A DNA stretch of 64,000 nucleotides from Kribbella sp. ALI-6-A (GTDB lineage: Bacteria; Actinomycetota; Actinomycetes; Propionibacteriales; Kribbellaceae), in contig NZ_MTQN01000009.1 in NCBI RefSeq assembly GCF_001984195.1, forward strand, positions 930,001-994,000. The letters are read 5' to 3'. The stretch's first letter is position 1. Each line of letters begins with the position of its first letter. A model generated the notes under the pieces. That model did not search any database, was not told the DNA's origin, and worked only from the letters and a program-made list of their open reading frames with translations. A program made the translations under genes and the position numbers. Positions 1 to 11,000 of this stretch are shown one piece after another.

Positions 1-1604
<1,604 letters not shown>

Positions 1605-1704
1605 GTTGTGTCCCTCCGCCGACAGACCACCAGTCTAGGGGGTCACCTCCAAGGAGGCGGACACGGCCTGTGGACAACACGCCGGATCGGCGTGACGGCC
1701 GGTG

Positions 1705-2244
1705 TCAGACAGTGACGAGGGCGTCCACCCGCTCGTCCGCCAGCCGCTTGCGACCGGGCAGGAACGACAGCTCCAGCAGTACGGCGGTGCCGAGCACCTC
1801 GGCCCCGCAGCGCCGGATCAGCCGCAGGCAGGCCTCGACCGTGCCGCCGGTGGCGAGCACGTCGTCGATCACCAGCACCCGGTCGCCCGGCGTGAACGCG
1901 TCCTGGTGCACCTCGATGGTCGCCTCGCCGTACTCCAGCGCGTAGGACTCCGCGAACGTCGCGGCCGGCAGCTTGCCCTGCTTGCGCACCGGCACGAACC
2001 CGGCCCCGAGCGCCAGCGCGACCGGGGCGGCCAGGATGAAGCCGCGGGCCTCGATCCCGACCACCTTGTCGACCACCGGGTTGCCGTCGTCGTCCTTGCC
2101 GCTCGCGGCCAGCGCCTCGACCACCTGGGTGAACCCGGTGTGGTCGGCCAGCAGGGGGGTGATGTCCTTGAACAGCACCCCCGGCTGCGGGTAGTCCGGA
2201 ATGTCGCGGATGCCCTCGGCGAGGACCTCTTCCAGCGAGCGCAT
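1705..2244 (-). CDS. apt: Adenine phosphoribosyltransferase
   Basis: Salvages adenine with PRPP to AMP. 179 residues, the usual length. The PRPP-binding loop is visible as VLVIDDVLATGGT, and the N-terminus MRSLEEVLAEGIRDIPDYPQPG with GVLFKDITP is typical. The frame is open further upstream (to 2322), but that part overlaps the secF end. The ATG at 2244 has AAAGG seven bases before it and matches the family start. It follows secF by 22 bases and precedes rel, so it is probably co-transcribed with the Sec genes, as in other Actinobacteria. Confidence 0.95.
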   Translation of the reverse strand: MRSLEEVLAEGIRDIPDYPQPGVLFKDITPLLADHTGFTQVVEALAASGKDDDGNPVVDKVVGIEARGFILAAPVALALGAGFVPVRKQGKLPAATFAESYALEYGEATIEVHQDAFTPGDRVLVIDDVLATGGTVEACLRLIRRCGAEVLGTAVLLELSFLPGRKRLADERVDALVTV

Positions 2245-2266
2245 CAGCAACCTTTCGTGCGGGTGA

Positions 2267-3460
2267 TCACTTGCCGCGCTTGGAACGCGGCTTACGGGTC
2301 GGTTGCGGCCGGCCGGCCGCACCGGTCGGCTTCACCGGCCGGCTCGACGCCGTCGGCGTGCCGGCCTTGGGCCGGTCCTGCGGCCGTACGGCGGTCGCGG
2401 TGGCGCCGGTCCCGGCCATCGCGGCAGCCGGCTGGCCCGCACCGGCGACAGCCGTGGCGGGAGCAGCCGCTCCACTCTGCTGAGCCCGCCTGGCGAGCAC
2501 CCGACGACGCAGCGCCTGCATGCCCGGCTCGCGCTCCTTGAAGGCGGCCAGCAGCGCCGGAGCGATGAACACCGAGGAGTACGCACCGACCGCGATACCG
2601 ACGAACAGCGCCAGTGACAGGTCCTTCAGCGGACCGGTGCCGAGCACCGCCGTGCCGACGACGAGGATCGACCCGACCGGCAGCAGCGCGATCAGCGTGG
2701 TGTTGATCGACCGGACGACGGTCTGGTTGACGGCCAGGTTGGCCGCGTCGCTGTAGGTCTGGCGGTTCGACCCGGTGATGCCGCGGGTGTTCTCCCGGAC
2801 CTTGTCGAACACCACGACGGTGTCGTACAGCGAGTAGCCGAGGATGGTCAGGACGCCGATCACGGTGGCCGGGGTGACGTCGAAGCCGACCAGCGCGTAG
2901 ACGCCGACCGTGATCAGCACGTCGTGGACCAGGGCCAGGATCGCCGCCATCGAGGCCTTGGGCTCGCGGAAGTAGACCCAGATCACCAGGAAGACCAGGA
3001 CCAGGAACACGCCGAGCGCCCAGATCGCCTTGTTCGCGATCTGATCACCCCAGGACGCACCGATCTGCGACGTACTGACCTGGTTCGGCTGGACGCCGGC
3101 CTCTTGCGCGATCGCGTTGCGGACCTTGGTGATGTCGTCCTGGCTGAGCGGCCGGGTCTGGATCCGGACCTTGTCGGCGCCGATCGTGGTGACCACCGGG
3201 TCGCCGAGATCCTGGGCGTTGGTCGCCTTCACGGCGTCGCCGAAGTCCGCGACGGTGTTGTCGGTGACCCGGACCGACGTCTGGTACTCCACGCCGCCCT
3301 TGAACTCGATGCCGAGCGCCAGGCCGCGAACGGCCAGGCCGATCACCGAGATCGCGACCAGGACCAGCGAGACGGTGAACCACAGCTTGCGCTTGCCGAT
3401 GAAGTCGTAGGAGACCTCACCGCGGTGCAGCTTCGCACCGAGGCTTCCGAGCTTCGACAT
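2267..3460 (-). CDS. secF: Protein-export membrane protein SecF
   Basis: SecF half of the SecDF complex that uses proton motive force to help late steps of Sec translocation. 397 residues. A first membrane segment (about residues 28-48) is followed by an extracytoplasmic domain and five clustered membrane segments with the family pattern AILALVHDVLITVGVYAL and GYSLYDTVVVFDKVREN. After the last segment comes a tail of about 75 residues rich in Ala, Pro, Arg and Lys that ends KPRSKRGK; such a tail is longer than in many homologues. The ATG shares its A with the secD stop (TGATG), which indicates translational coupling. Confidence 0.96.
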   Translation of the reverse strand: MSKLGSLGAKLHRGEVSYDFIGKRKLWFTVSLVLVAISVIGLAVRGLALGIEFKGGVEYQTSVRVTDNTVADFGDAVKATNAQDLGDPVVTTIGADKVRIQTRPLSQDDITKVRNAIAQEAGVQPNQVSTSQIGASWGDQIANKAIWALGVFLVLVFLVIWVYFREPKASMAAILALVHDVLITVGVYALVGFDVTPATVIGVLTILGYSLYDTVVVFDKVRENTRGITGSNRQTYSDAANLAVNQTVVRSINTTLIALLPVGSILVVGTAVLGTGPLKDLSLALFVGIAVGAYSSVFIAPALLAAFKEREPGMQALRRRVLARRAQQSGAAAPATAVAGAGQPAAAMAGTGATATAVRPQDRPKAGTPTASSRPVKPTGAAGRPQPTRKPRSKRGK

Positions 3461-5226
3461 CAGACCTCACCTCCCACGGGCTTGCGCGTCGACTTGGCCG
3501 GCCGGGCGGCCGGTTTCATCTGGCCGGGCAGGCGCTCGACCCCCAGCTGCTCGGGGTCGAGGCCGGACAGCTTGTGCCCGTGGCCGAAGAAGTCGGTCCG
3601 CGCCAGCAGGGTGACCAGCGGCTTGGTGAAGATGAACACGACCAGCAGGTCGATCAGCGTGGTCAGGCCGAGGGTGAACGCGAAGCCCTTCACCCCGCCG
3701 ACGGCGAGCAGGTAGAGCACGACGGCGGCCAGCAGCGAGATCGAGTCGGCCGCGATGATCGTGTGCTTGGCCCGGGCCCAGCCGGTCTCCACCGACGAGC
3801 GCAGGCTGCGCCCCTCACGGACCTCGTCGCGGAGTCGTTCGAAGTAGATGACGAACGAGTCCGCGGTGATACCGATCGCGACGATCAGACCGGCGATGCC
3901 GGCCAGCGTCAGCGTGAACCCGATCGCCTGGCCGAGCAGCACCACCGACGCGTAGGTCAGGGCAGCGGCGGCCAGCAGCGAGGCGACCACGACCAGGCCG
4001 AGGCCGCGGTAGTACAGGAACGAGAAGATGATCACCAGCAGCAGGCCGATGACGCCCGCGGTGATGCCGGCCGTGAGCTGGTCACCACCGAGCTGCGGGG
4101 AGATGGTCTCGACCGAGGAGATGTCGAACGAGACCGGCAGCGCGCCGTACTTCAGCACGTTCGCCAGGTCGCGCGCCTCGGCCTCGGTGAAGCTGCCGCT
4201 GATCTGCGCCTGTCCGCCCGGGATCGGGTTGTCCACGCTCGGCGTCGAGATGGTCTCGCCGTCCAGCACGATCGCGAACAGGTTCTGGCCCTGGCCACGC
4301 TGGGCCAGCGCGGTGGTGGCCTGGAGGAACTTCTCGCCACCCTCGCTGTTGAAGTTCAGGTTGACCTGCCACTGGAAGCCGCCCTGCGGGATGCCCGCGC
4401 TGGCGTCGGACAGGTCGGTGCCCTTGAGGATCGCCGGGCCCAGCAGGTACTTGCTGGTGCCGGCCTTGTCGCAGGAGAACAGCGGCTTGTCCGGGTTGTC
4501 CTCGGGCTTGTTGTTCGCGTCGCACTTGAACGTCGCGAACGCCGCGGTGGTGGCGGCGTCGGGCTGCCAGGCGAGCGGGTCGCCGGACGTGGCCGGCGGC
4601 GTCGCGGGCGGCGTGGCCGGCGGGGTCGCCGGCGTGCTCGGCTTGGCGCTCGGCGTCGGCGTCGGGGCCGCGGCCTCACCGAGCGCGCTGGTCCAGGCCC
4701 GGCCGTTCGGCGACGGGGTGGTGCTCGGCGGCTTCAGCGTGGTCGACGGCTTCGGCGTGGTGCTCGGCTTCGGCGTGGTGCTCGGCTTCGGCGTGGTCGT
4801 CGGCTTGCCGGTCGGCGTGGCCGTCGGCGCGGGCGGTGGCGGGGCCGCCGCCTGCGCGTCGTACACGACCCGGAAGTACAGCAGGGCGGTCTGGCCGACC
4901 TGCTTGATCAGGCTGTCCTGGTTGGCGCCGGGCACGGCGACGTTGATGTGGCTGCCACCGGCGGTGGTGATCTCGGCCTCGCCGACACCCGCGCCGTTGA
5001 CCCGCTGCGAAATGATGTTCTTCGCCTCGGCCAGCTGCTCGGGGGTGATCGCTCCGCCGCCCGCCAGCGACTTGGCGGTCAGCGTGATGGTGGTACCACC
5101 GCGCAGATCCAAGCCGAGCTTGGGCTCCCAGTGCTTGGTCAGGCCCATGATCCCGAACAGCAGGACCAGGATGACCCCCAGGACGATCAGGAGCCGTCCT
5201 GGGCGGGAGGTCGTCGTTGTTGCCAC
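3460..5226 (-). CDS. secD: Protein-export membrane protein SecD
   Basis: SecD half of SecDF, in the cytoplasmic membrane. 588 residues from a GTG start. Residues 13-30 form the first membrane segment, followed by GLDLRGGTTITL (the family LDLRGG motif), an extracytoplasmic P1 region, and five C-terminal membrane segments containing IGITADSFVIYFERLRDEVREG. Between about residues 126 and 215 there is a low-complexity Thr/Pro/Ala/Lys insert (TTPKPS repeats, then TPPA repeats) that interrupts the P1 domain and would be exposed outside the membrane. The cysteine pair around CDANNKPED and FSCDKAG just after it may form a disulfide. It lies in the yajC-secD-secF order. Confidence 0.96.
   Translation of the reverse strand: MATTTTSRPGRLLIVLGVILVLLFGIMGLTKHWEPKLGLDLRGGTTITLTAKSLAGGGAITPEQLAEAKNIISQRVNGAGVGEAEITTAGGSHINVAVPGANQDSLIKQVGQTALLYFRVVYDAQAAAPPPPAPTATPTGKPTTTPKPSTTPKPSTTPKPSTTLKPPSTTPSPNGRAWTSALGEAAAPTPTPSAKPSTPATPPATPPATPPATSGDPLAWQPDAATTAAFATFKCDANNKPEDNPDKPLFSCDKAGTSKYLLGPAILKGTDLSDASAGIPQGGFQWQVNLNFNSEGGEKFLQATTALAQRGQGQNLFAIVLDGETISTPSVDNPIPGGQAQISGSFTEAEARDLANVLKYGALPVSFDISSVETISPQLGGDQLTAGITAGVIGLLLVIIFSFLYYRGLGLVVVASLLAAAALTYASVVLLGQAIGFTLTLAGIAGLIVAIGITADSFVIYFERLRDEVREGRSLRSSVETGWARAKHTIIAADSISLLAAVVLYLLAVGGVKGFAFTLGLTTLIDLLVVFIFTKPLVTLLARTDFFGHGHKLSGLDPEQLGVERLPGQMKPAARPAKSTRKPVGGEV
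4737..4808. repeat. Four tandem 18-bp units inside secD
   Basis: Four consecutive 18-base units (4737, 4755, 4773, 4791), the middle two identical, read GCGTGGTGCTCGGCTTCG on the plus strand. On the coding strand they give the hexapeptide TTPKPS. A second, less regular TPPA-coding stretch lies at about 4595-4640. Repeats of this kind can change copy number by slippage without breaking the frame. Confidence 0.85.
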
Positions 5227-5309
5227 GTCAGATTCAACCTTTGCGCTTCTGGGCGCGCCGGGGCGTCAGAGGACGCCGGGGCGCGCCGCACGCCGATAGG
5301 ACGGGAAGT

Positions 5310-5759
5310 TCAGTTCTCGGAGTGCGTCGGCGGCAGCTTTTTGTCCTGCGCCTTGGGGTCGCCGGTCTCCGGGACGTCGACGGTGTCGCGCGCCGGGGTC
5401 TCGTCCTCGATCCGGTCCTCCACCGGGGCGTCGGCCGGCTCGTCGGCGACCACGTCGGCGGTGTCGTCCGGAATGACCCGGCCGATCGCGGCCTTGACGA
5501 ACTGCACCAGCATGCCGTCGGAGACCTCGAGGGTGACGTACTCGTCGTCGACCTCCTCGACGATGCCGACCATGCCGCTGGTGGTGACCACCTTGGTGCC
5601 GGGAGTCAGCGCGGCGACGGTGTCGGCCTGCCGCTGACGCTGCTTCTTCTGCGTGCGGCTCATGAACCAGATCATCCCGACGATCAGGATCAGCGGGAGC
5701 AGGAGCGTGATACCCCCGCCACCTCCGGAAGAGGCCATCGGTACGGCGAGCAGTTGCAT
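5310..5759 (-). CDS. yajC: Preprotein translocase subunit YajC
   Basis: Small membrane partner of SecDF. 149 residues: a short N-terminus with GGGGG, one membrane segment (about residues 17-34), then the conserved cytoplasmic YajC core (RTQKKQRQRQADTVAALTPG, VVTTSGMVGIV) and an acidic tail of about 50 residues ending near THSEN. The tail is longer than in enterobacterial YajC, as is usual in Actinobacteria. The start used is ATG 5759, with AAGGA about 12 bases upstream; Met8 (5738) is an alternative. It is separated from secD by 83 bases and begins the Sec operon. Confidence 0.93.
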   Translation of the reverse strand: MQLLAVPMASSGGGGGITLLLPLILIVGMIWFMSRTQKKQRQRQADTVAALTPGTKVVTTSGMVGIVEEVDDEYVTLEVSDGMLVQFVKAAIGRVIPDDTADVVADEPADAPVEDRIEDETPARDTVDVPETGDPKAQDKKLPPTHSEN

Positions 5760-6057
5760 CGGGACTCAGAATCCTTCGTCGGTTTTGCGGGCCCGGCACG
5801 GTCTGCGCGCGCAGGTCGTCACGGGATGGCCCGAGGTCAGGCCACCGGGGAGTCTAACCCTGGGCGGCAGCAAGTGCCGCATGACACCGGGTCACGTTTG
5901 CGTTACTCGCCACCCGTACGCCGGTCCCGGTTCCGCGGCGCACCCGAGCAGGACCGGGCTGGGTGCACGGTCTCAGAGGTTCAACGCCTACGACGCCGCC
6001 CGGAGTTCCCGGCTGCCCTGACGGACCCAGCGCCCGGGATTTCGCCGACTCACACAG
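5760..6057. other. Intergenic region between ruvB and yajC
   Basis: 298 bases with no gene that I can support. It should carry the promoter of the yajC-secDF-apt-rel operon and the end of the ruvCAB transcript. I see no clear terminator hairpin with a T tract and no recognisable riboswitch or small RNA. Confidence 0.5.
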
Positions 6058-7110
6058 CTATTCGTCCTCGGCGTCGAACAAGGTGTCCGCGAAGGTGGCG
6101 TTCTTGGGAACGCTCAGGCCCAGGTGGCGCCAGGCGGCCGGAGTGGCGACGCGGCCCCGCGGCGTACGGGCCAGGTAGCCGGAGCGGACCAGGAAGGGCT
6201 CGGCGACCTCCTCGACGGTTTCGCGTTCCTCACCGACCGCGACAGCAAGCGTCGACAGGCCCACCGGTCCCCCGCCGAAACGACGGCACAGCGCGTCGAG
6301 CACCCCGCGGTCGAGCCGGTCCAGGCCCATCCGGTCCACCTCGTACAGGTCGAGGGCGGCCTTCGACAGCGCCAGCGTGACGATCCCGTCGGCGCGCACC
6401 TCGGCGTAGTCGCGGACGCGGCGCAGCAGCCGGTTCGCGATTCGGGGTGTGCCGCGGGACCGCGAGGCGATTTCGGTGGCGCCTTCCGGCGTGATGTCGA
6501 CGTCGAGCAGCGCGGCCGACCGGTGCACGATCTTCTCCAGCTCAGCCGCGTCGTAGAACTCCAGATGCCCCGTGAACCCGAACCGGTCGCGCAGCGGTCC
6601 CGGCAGCAGCCCGGCCCGTGTGGTCGCGCCGACCAGCGTGAACGGCGGGATCTCCAACGGAATGGCCGTCGCACCCGGCCCCTTGCCGACGATCACGTCG
6701 ACCCGGAAGTCCTCCATCGCCATGTACAGCAGCTCTTCGGCCGGCCGGGACATCCGGTGGATCTCGTCGAGGAACAGCACCTCGCCCTCGCTGAGCCCGG
6801 ACAGGATCGCCGCCAGATCGCCGGCGTGCTGGATCGCGGGACCGCTGGTGACGCGCAGCGGCGCCGACAGCTCGGCCGCGATGATCATCGCCAGCGTGGT
6901 CTTGCCCAGTCCGGGTGGGCCGGACAGCAGCACGTGGTCGGGTGCGCGATTGCGGCCGCGAGCCGCGTGCAGCACCAGCTCGAGCTGCTCGCTGACCCGC
7001 CGCTGCCCGCCGAACTCGGCCAGGGTGCGCGGCCGCAGAGCGGACTCGATCTTGCGTTCCTCGAGGTCCACCGCGTCCGCGGACACCAGCGGCCTGACGT
7101 TGTCGTCCAT
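6058..7110 (-). CDS. ruvB: Holliday junction branch migration ATPase RuvB
   Basis: Hexameric AAA+ motor that drives Holliday junction branch migration with RuvA. 350 residues. Walker A is GPPGLGKT (about residue 63), Walker B is LFLDEIHR, the sensor region is GATTRAGLL with the arginine finger in PLRDRFG, and a C-terminal winged helix is present ([12 protein letters not shown]). The start lies three bases after the ruvA stop, so the two are co-transcribed. It should be SOS-inducible through the LexA box in front of ruvC. Confidence 0.97.
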   Translation of the reverse strand: MDDNVRPLVSADAVDLEERKIESALRPRTLAEFGGQRRVSEQLELVLHAARGRNRAPDHVLLSGPPGLGKTTLAMIIAAELSAPLRVTSGPAIQHAGDLAAILSGLSEGEVLFLDEIHRMSRPAEELLYMAMEDFRVDVIVGKGPGATAIPLEIPPFTLVGATTRAGLLPGPLRDRFGFTGHLEFYDAAELEKIVHRSAALLDVDITPEGATEIASRSRGTPRIANRLLRRVRDYAEVRADGIVTLALSKAALDLYEVDRMGLDRLDRGVLDALCRRFGGGPVGLSTLAVAVGEERETVEEVAEPFLVRSGYLARTPRGRVATPAAWRHLGLSVPKNATFADTLFDAEDE

Positions 7111-7113
7111 CCG

Positions 7114-7713
7114 CTACGCCTTCGACAGCACGCGCAGCGCGGCGCGCAGCAGGTCGGGCACGGACGGTTCGCCCTCGGCGGCCAGCGGCGACACCGCGAC
7201 CACGGCGTCCTCGGCGTCGCGGGCGGACCAGCCCAGACCGACCAGACCGGCCTGCACCTGGTCCTTCCACGCCTCGGTGGTCTGCAGCGGACGCCCGGAC
7301 ACCGTCCGGGACGGCGCACCGATCTTGTCCTTCAGTTCCAGCACGATCCGCTGCGCACCCTTCTTGCCGATGCCGGGCACCTTCACCAGCATCGCCAGAT
7401 CCTCGGACGCGACGGCCTGCCGCAACTGATCAGGACTCAGTACGGCGAGCGCCGCCTGCGCGAGCTTCGGCCCGACGCCGGACGCGGTCTGCAGCAGCTC
7501 GAACAGGCTCTTCTCGTCGTCGTCGGCGAACCCGTACAGCGTCAGCGAGTCCTCGCGCACCACCATCGAGGTGGACACCCTGGCCTCCTGCCCGGGCCGC
7601 AACCCGGCCAGCGTGCCGGGATGGCAGAACACCTGCAGCCCGACGCCACCGACCTCGATCACCGCACTGTCCAGCCCGATCGCGGCCACCGGGCCACGCA
7701 CGAACGCGATCAT
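7114..7713 (-). CDS. ruvA: Holliday junction DNA-binding subunit RuvA
   Basis: Binds four-way junctions and recruits RuvB. 199 residues: an OB-fold N-terminus ([13 protein letters not shown]), helix-hairpin-helix motifs ([14 protein letters not shown] and [20 protein letters not shown]), an acidic/Pro linker and the small RuvB-binding domain III ([20 protein letters not shown]). Its ATG overlaps the ruvC stop by four bases, which indicates translational coupling. Confidence 0.96.
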   Translation of the reverse strand: MIAFVRGPVAAIGLDSAVIEVGGVGLQVFCHPGTLAGLRPGQEARVSTSMVVREDSLTLYGFADDDEKSLFELLQTASGVGPKLAQAALAVLSPDQLRQAVASEDLAMLVKVPGIGKKGAQRIVLELKDKIGAPSRTVSGRPLQTTEAWKDQVQAGLVGLGWSARDAEDAVVAVSPLAAEGEPSVPDLLRAALRVLSKA

Positions 7714-8336
7714 CGTTTACCTCCTCGAACCGCCCGCAGTTGCGCCTGCCGGGTCTCGGCCGCCTGGGCCAGCGCCGCCTGCACTTTCGCCAACTGGACC
7801 TTCGACTGCGCCTGCGCGCGAGCTTCCAGCTGAGACTGAGCCGCGTCCTGCAAGCGACTCGTCACCCCGCCACGCCAGACGTGGCAGATCGCGAGCGCCA
7901 GCGCGTCGGCGGCGTCCGCGGGGGTCGGCCGCTCCGGCAGCTGCAGGATCCGCGTCACCATCGTGGTCACCTGGTCCTTGTCGGCCCGGCCCGAACCGGT
8001 CACCGCCGCTTTCACCTCGCTGGGCGTGTGCAGCGCGACCGGCAGTCCCCTGCGGGCGGCGACCACCATCGCCACCCCGGACGCCTGCGCGGTGCCCATC
8101 ACGGTCCGCACGTTGTGCTGCGCGAAGACCCGCTCGACCGCGACCGCGTCGGGCCGGTGCTCGGTGATCCACTGCTCGATACCGGCCTCGATCCGGACCA
8201 GCCGCTGCGCGACGTCCAGATCGGTCGGCGTCCGGATCACGCCGACGGCGACCAGCGTCGGGGGCCGTCCGGGCGCACCCTCGACGACGCCGAGACCGCA
8301 CCGGGTCAACCCCGGGTCGACGCCGAGCACGCGCAT
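7710..8336 (-). CDS. ruvC: Crossover junction endodeoxyribonuclease RuvC
   Basis: Resolves Holliday junctions by symmetrical cleavage. 208 residues. Acidic catalytic residues are seen in [12 protein letters not shown] (Asp7), AVERVF and the C-terminal [14 protein letters not shown]. The C-terminus beyond residue 165 is an extra Gln/Ala/Arg-rich stretch ([13 protein letters not shown]) that is predicted helical and is not part of the nuclease core. The ATG has GGAGG seven bases upstream. It is the first gene of ruvCAB; a LexA-type box begins ten bases before the start. Confidence 0.96.
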   Translation of the reverse strand: MRVLGVDPGLTRCGLGVVEGAPGRPPTLVAVGVIRTPTDLDVAQRLVRIEAGIEQWITEHRPDAVAVERVFAQHNVRTVMGTAQASGVAMVVAARRGLPVALHTPSEVKAAVTGSGRADKDQVTTMVTRILQLPERPTPADAADALALAICHVWRGGVTSRLQDAAQSQLEARAQAQSKVQLAKVQAALAQAAETRQAQLRAVRGGKR

Positions 8337-8345
8337 GGACCACCT

Positions 8346-8361
8346 CCGAACGTTTGTTCGA
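8346..8361. promoter_or_regulatory. LexA (SOS) box in front of ruvCAB
   Basis: CGAAC-GTTT-GTTCG is a perfect inverted repeat matching the actinobacterial/Gram-positive SOS box CGAAC-N4-GTTCG, and it extends to GTTCGA on one side. It overlaps a second palindrome, GTTTGT-TCG-ACAAAC (8352-8366). Its position directly before the ribosome-binding site of ruvC fits repression by LexA bound close to the transcription start. Confidence 0.85.
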
Positions 8362-8425
8362 CAAACACTATGCGCGGGCTCCGGCCGCCACGAAATCGAC
8401 TCGCCGTGCGCCTGTGGACGACCGG

Positions 8426-9595
8426 TCAGAAGAAGTCGAGCATGTACGCCGGAGTGCCGCCGAACGCCGTGTCGAGCACCCCGTCGTCCCCCGCCGAGCC
8501 CCCGCTCGCCAGGCCGGATCCGCGCAGCGCCGCCAACGGCGTACCGGCGTACAGGGCGGAGATGCCGCGTGAACCGAGTCGCAGTACGTCGCCAGTGCGC
8601 TCGGACGGCGTGAGCTTGCCGGAGCCGTCGGCAACGGACAGGTGCCAGCGACCGGAGTGCGCCGGCACCTCGGGGTCGTCGAACTCCAGGTCGACCTCGG
8701 CGGTCACACCAGGCGCGAAGCCGCGAGCGGCGACAGCGGCCGGAGCGTCGAGCAGCCGCAGCATCCAGTGCTGGACGTGGGTCTCCTTGTCGGCCTCACG
8801 CTGGGCCAGCAGGTGCACGGGGTCGTTCGGAGAGATGTAGGCGTGCACCTTGCGAGCCGTCGACGAGCCGGAGCCCACGGTCGACCAGAGAGCTCGCGCG
8901 GTCGTGTCGGAGAGGGCGATCAGCTCCTCGACCCGCAGGTCCTGGTCGTGCCAGTTGTAGACGACGAATCCGTCGTCGGCGAGGTAGGCGAACATGTCGT
9001 CGTCACCGAGCCACTCGGCGACCTTCGCCTCGGGCCAACCGAGCACGCCGTTGGCGCGTCCGCTCTCGTGCGCCTGCGCGACCAACTCGAGCAGGCGCCC
9101 GGCGTCGGCCGGCCCGGCGCGGCGGATACGGACCTCCTTGCCACCCAGCGACCGCAGGTCCGCGGTGTCGAAGGAGAACCGGTACCGCCCGCCGCCGAAC
9201 TCGTAGCCGAGCTTGCGGTAGATCACCGTGGTCGCCGGGTAGAGCGCGGTCAGCGGAAAGCCCCGCTCGATGCTCCGCTGCAGCACTCCACGCATCAGCA
9301 TGCTGCCGACGCCGCGTCCCCGGTGCTCGGGCGAGACCACCACACTGGCGATCCCGGCCATCGGCACCTGGCGACCGCCCCACCACTGCTGGAAGTCCCA
9401 GATCCGCGCCGCGGCGACCACCTCGTCACCGGCCGCGACCCCGACGTACCGGCCGTCCTCCAGGAACTCGACCGCGTCCTTGCGCCACTCCTCGCGCGCT
9501 GACGCGGGCAACGGCCCGAACGAACGCGCTCGTACCCGCAGTACGTCGTCCAGCTGGTCCTCGGTGATGTCGACAGGTCGCAGCGCATCGGTCAC
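8426..9595 (-). CDS. Eis-like GNAT N-acetyltransferase
   Basis: 389 residues with the architecture of the mycobacterial Eis (enhanced intracellular survival) family: an N-terminal GNAT domain with the acetyl-CoA loop [13 protein letters not shown] (about residues 109-121), a second degenerate GNAT-like domain, and an SCP2-like C-terminal domain. The chain ends in Phe (DFF), and a Tyr in IYRKLGYE sits where Eis uses Tyr as acid; in Eis the C-terminal carboxylate is the base. Eis proteins acetylate amines of aminoglycosides, polyamines and lysines; the substrate here cannot be read from the sequence. Start GTG 9595. It stands between ruvC and the hotdog gene, an insertion relative to the usual yebC-ruvC order. 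Confidence 0.85.
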   Translation of the reverse strand: MTDALRPVDITEDQLDDVLRVRARSFGPLPASAREEWRKDAVEFLEDGRYVGVAAGDEVVAAARIWDFQQWWGGRQVPMAGIASVVVSPEHRGRGVGSMLMRGVLQRSIERGFPLTALYPATTVIYRKLGYEFGGGRYRFSFDTADLRSLGGKEVRIRRAGPADAGRLLELVAQAHESGRANGVLGWPEAKVAEWLGDDDMFAYLADDGFVVYNWHDQDLRVEELIALSDTTARALWSTVGSGSSTARKVHAYISPNDPVHLLAQREADKETHVQHWMLRLLDAPAAVAARGFAPGVTAEVDLEFDDPEVPAHSGRWHLSVADGSGKLTPSERTGDVLRLGSRGISALYAGTPLAALRGSGLASGGSAGDDGVLDTAFGGTPAYMLDFF

Positions 9596-9648
9596 GACCC
9601 GACCCTACGACGCCGTTCCCCCGCGAGCGAAAGTGATGTCCCGGCGGG

Positions 9649-10110
9649 CTACTTCTTGTCGGTGACCCACAGGTTGATGGTGCCCTCGACAACAACCGTT
9701 CCGTCGGCGCGAGTCGCCCGGACGCGAACCGGTACGTCGGGGCCCGCGGTCCAGTCGGCCGGGTCGGTCTCCGCCGTACAAGTCAGGTCGGAGGTGGACT
9801 TGGCCAGGTAGGCGACCTCCATGCCCTTCGGCAGCCAGCGCTTGCCGGCCGGGACGGTCGCCTCGGCGAGAGCGCCCATCGCGGCCTCGAGCCCGTTGCA
9901 AACGGCGATCGCGTGCACGGTGCCGATGTGGTTGTGCACCGCGCGCCGCTTCGGCAGCTGCAACGACGCGAAGTTCGGGCTGATCTGGACGAAGCGCGGC
10001 CGGATCGAGCGGAAGTACGGCGCCCGCCGGGTGAAGGCGAAGGAGAAGATCCGCGTGCCGCCCGGCAGTGTCCGGAACCGTTCCCACATGCCCAGTACCT
10101 GAGTCGCCAT
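9649..10110 (-). CDS. DUF4442/hotdog-fold thioesterase-like protein
   Basis: 153 residues resembling the DUF4442 group of hotdog proteins (PaaI/YiiD-like). HNHIGTVHAIAVCNGLEAAMG matches the active-site region of acyl-CoA thioesterase relatives (N-H-x-G-T-x-H-A). The C-terminus VVVEGTINLWVTDKK is the last strand of the fold. No signal peptide. The physiological acyl thioester is unknown. The ATG appears leaderless, with TAACGT at 10122-10117 and six bases between it and the ATG, so it is probably transcribed on its own. Confidence 0.75.
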   Translation of the reverse strand: MATQVLGMWERFRTLPGGTRIFSFAFTRRAPYFRSIRPRFVQISPNFASLQLPKRRAVHNHIGTVHAIAVCNGLEAAMGALAEATVPAGKRWLPKGMEVAYLAKSTSDLTCTAETDPADWTAGPDVPVRVRATRADGTVVVEGTINLWVTDKK

Positions 10111-10116
10111 GCGCCG

Positions 10117-10122
10117 ACGTTA
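10117..10122 (-). promoter_or_regulatory. Probable -10 element of a leaderless hotdog-gene transcript
   Basis: TAACGT on the minus strand, six bases before the ATG at 10110, with no Shine-Dalgarno sequence in between. This spacing is typical of leaderless actinobacterial transcripts. Confidence 0.5.
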
Positions 10123-10157
10123 CCCGTGAGTAAACAAAGACGGCAAGCCCAACGACG

Positions 10158-10189
10158 ACGCGGCGCCCGGGAATCCCCAAGCGCCGCGT
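10158..10189 (-). terminator. Terminator-like hairpin after yebC
   Basis: Perfect 9-bp stem ACGCGGCGC/GCGCCGCGT with a 14-base loop, 18 bases after the yebC stop. No T tract, as is common for GC-rich actinobacterial terminators. It separates the pdx-yebC operon from the downstream genes. Confidence 0.55.
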
Positions 10190-10206
10190 TGAAGTAGCCC
10201 GAGAGG

Positions 10207-10968
10207 TCAGCCGACCTGCTCCATCACGTCGTCGGACACGTCGAAGTTCGCGTACACGTTCTGCACGTCGTCGCTGTCCTCCAGCGCGTCGATCAGCCGG
10301 AAGATCTTGCCCGCGCCGTCGGCGTCCAGCTCGACGGTCATCGACGGCACGAACGACGCTTCGGCCGACTCGTAGTCGATGCCGGCGTCCTGCAGCGCGG
10401 TCCGGACCTTGACCAGGTCGGTCGCCTCGCTGATCACCTCGAAGGCCTCGCCGAGGTCGTTCACCTCGTCGGCGCCGGCCTCCAGCACGGCCTCCATCAC
10501 CTCGTCCTCGGAGTAGGTCTTGCCGTCCTGCTCCTTGTTCACCACGACGACGCCCTTGCGGTTGAACAGGTACGCGACGCTGTTCGGGTCGGCCAGCGAG
10601 CCGCCGTTGCGGGTCATCGCGGTCCGGACGTCGGCCGCGGCGCGGTTGCGGTTGTCGGTCAGGCACTCGATCAGCATCGCGACACCGTTGGGGCCGTAGC
10701 CCTCGTAGGTGATCGACTGCCAGTCCGCGCCACCGGCCTCGGCGCCGGACCCGCGCTTGATCGCCCGGTCGATGTTGTCGTTCGGCACCGAGGACTTCTT
10801 GGCCTTCTGGACCGCGTCGTACAGGGTCGGGTTGCCGGACAGGTCACCGCCGCCGGTCCGGGCGGCCACCTCGATGTTCTTGATCAGCTTCGCGAAGAGC
10901 TTGGCGCGCCTCGAGTCGATGACCGCTTTTTTGTGCTTGGTGGTGGCCCATTTGGAGTGGCCTGACAT
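10207..10968 (-). CDS. yebC: YebC/PmpR/TACO1 family protein
   Basis: 253 residues, full length for the family, with the signature [21 protein letters not shown] at the N-terminus and [19 protein letters not shown] in the middle. Family members have been described as transcriptional regulators and, more recently, as factors that relieve ribosome stalling; the sequence alone does not decide. It follows pdxT by 32 bases in the conserved pdxS-pdxT-yebC order and ends before a hairpin. Confidence 0.93.
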   Translation of the reverse strand: MSGHSKWATTKHKKAVIDSRRAKLFAKLIKNIEVAARTGGGDLSGNPTLYDAVQKAKKSSVPNDNIDRAIKRGSGAEAGGADWQSITYEGYGPNGVAMLIECLTDNRNRAAADVRTAMTRNGGSLADPNSVAYLFNRKGVVVVNKEQDGKTYSEDEVMEAVLEAGADEVNDLGEAFEVISEATDLVKVRTALQDAGIDYESAEASFVPSMTVELDADGAGKIFRLIDALEDSDDVQNVYANFDVSDDVMEQVG

Positions 10969-11000
10969 CGCGAACCCAACCCTTCTACCGCCGAACTGAC

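Noticed and set aside
4737..4808. CRISPR-like repeats in secD
   Set aside because: The units are directly contiguous with no spacers and encode a hexapeptide repeat.
3574..5637. Long open frame on the plus strand opposite secD/yajC
   Set aside because: Arg/Gly/Asp/Gln-rich, without family motifs; it exists because high GC suppresses stops. The minus-strand SecD is unmistakable.
5760..6057. Small RNA or SRP RNA next to yajC
   Set aside because: No matching conserved sequence or extended pairing; left as an unassigned intergenic region.
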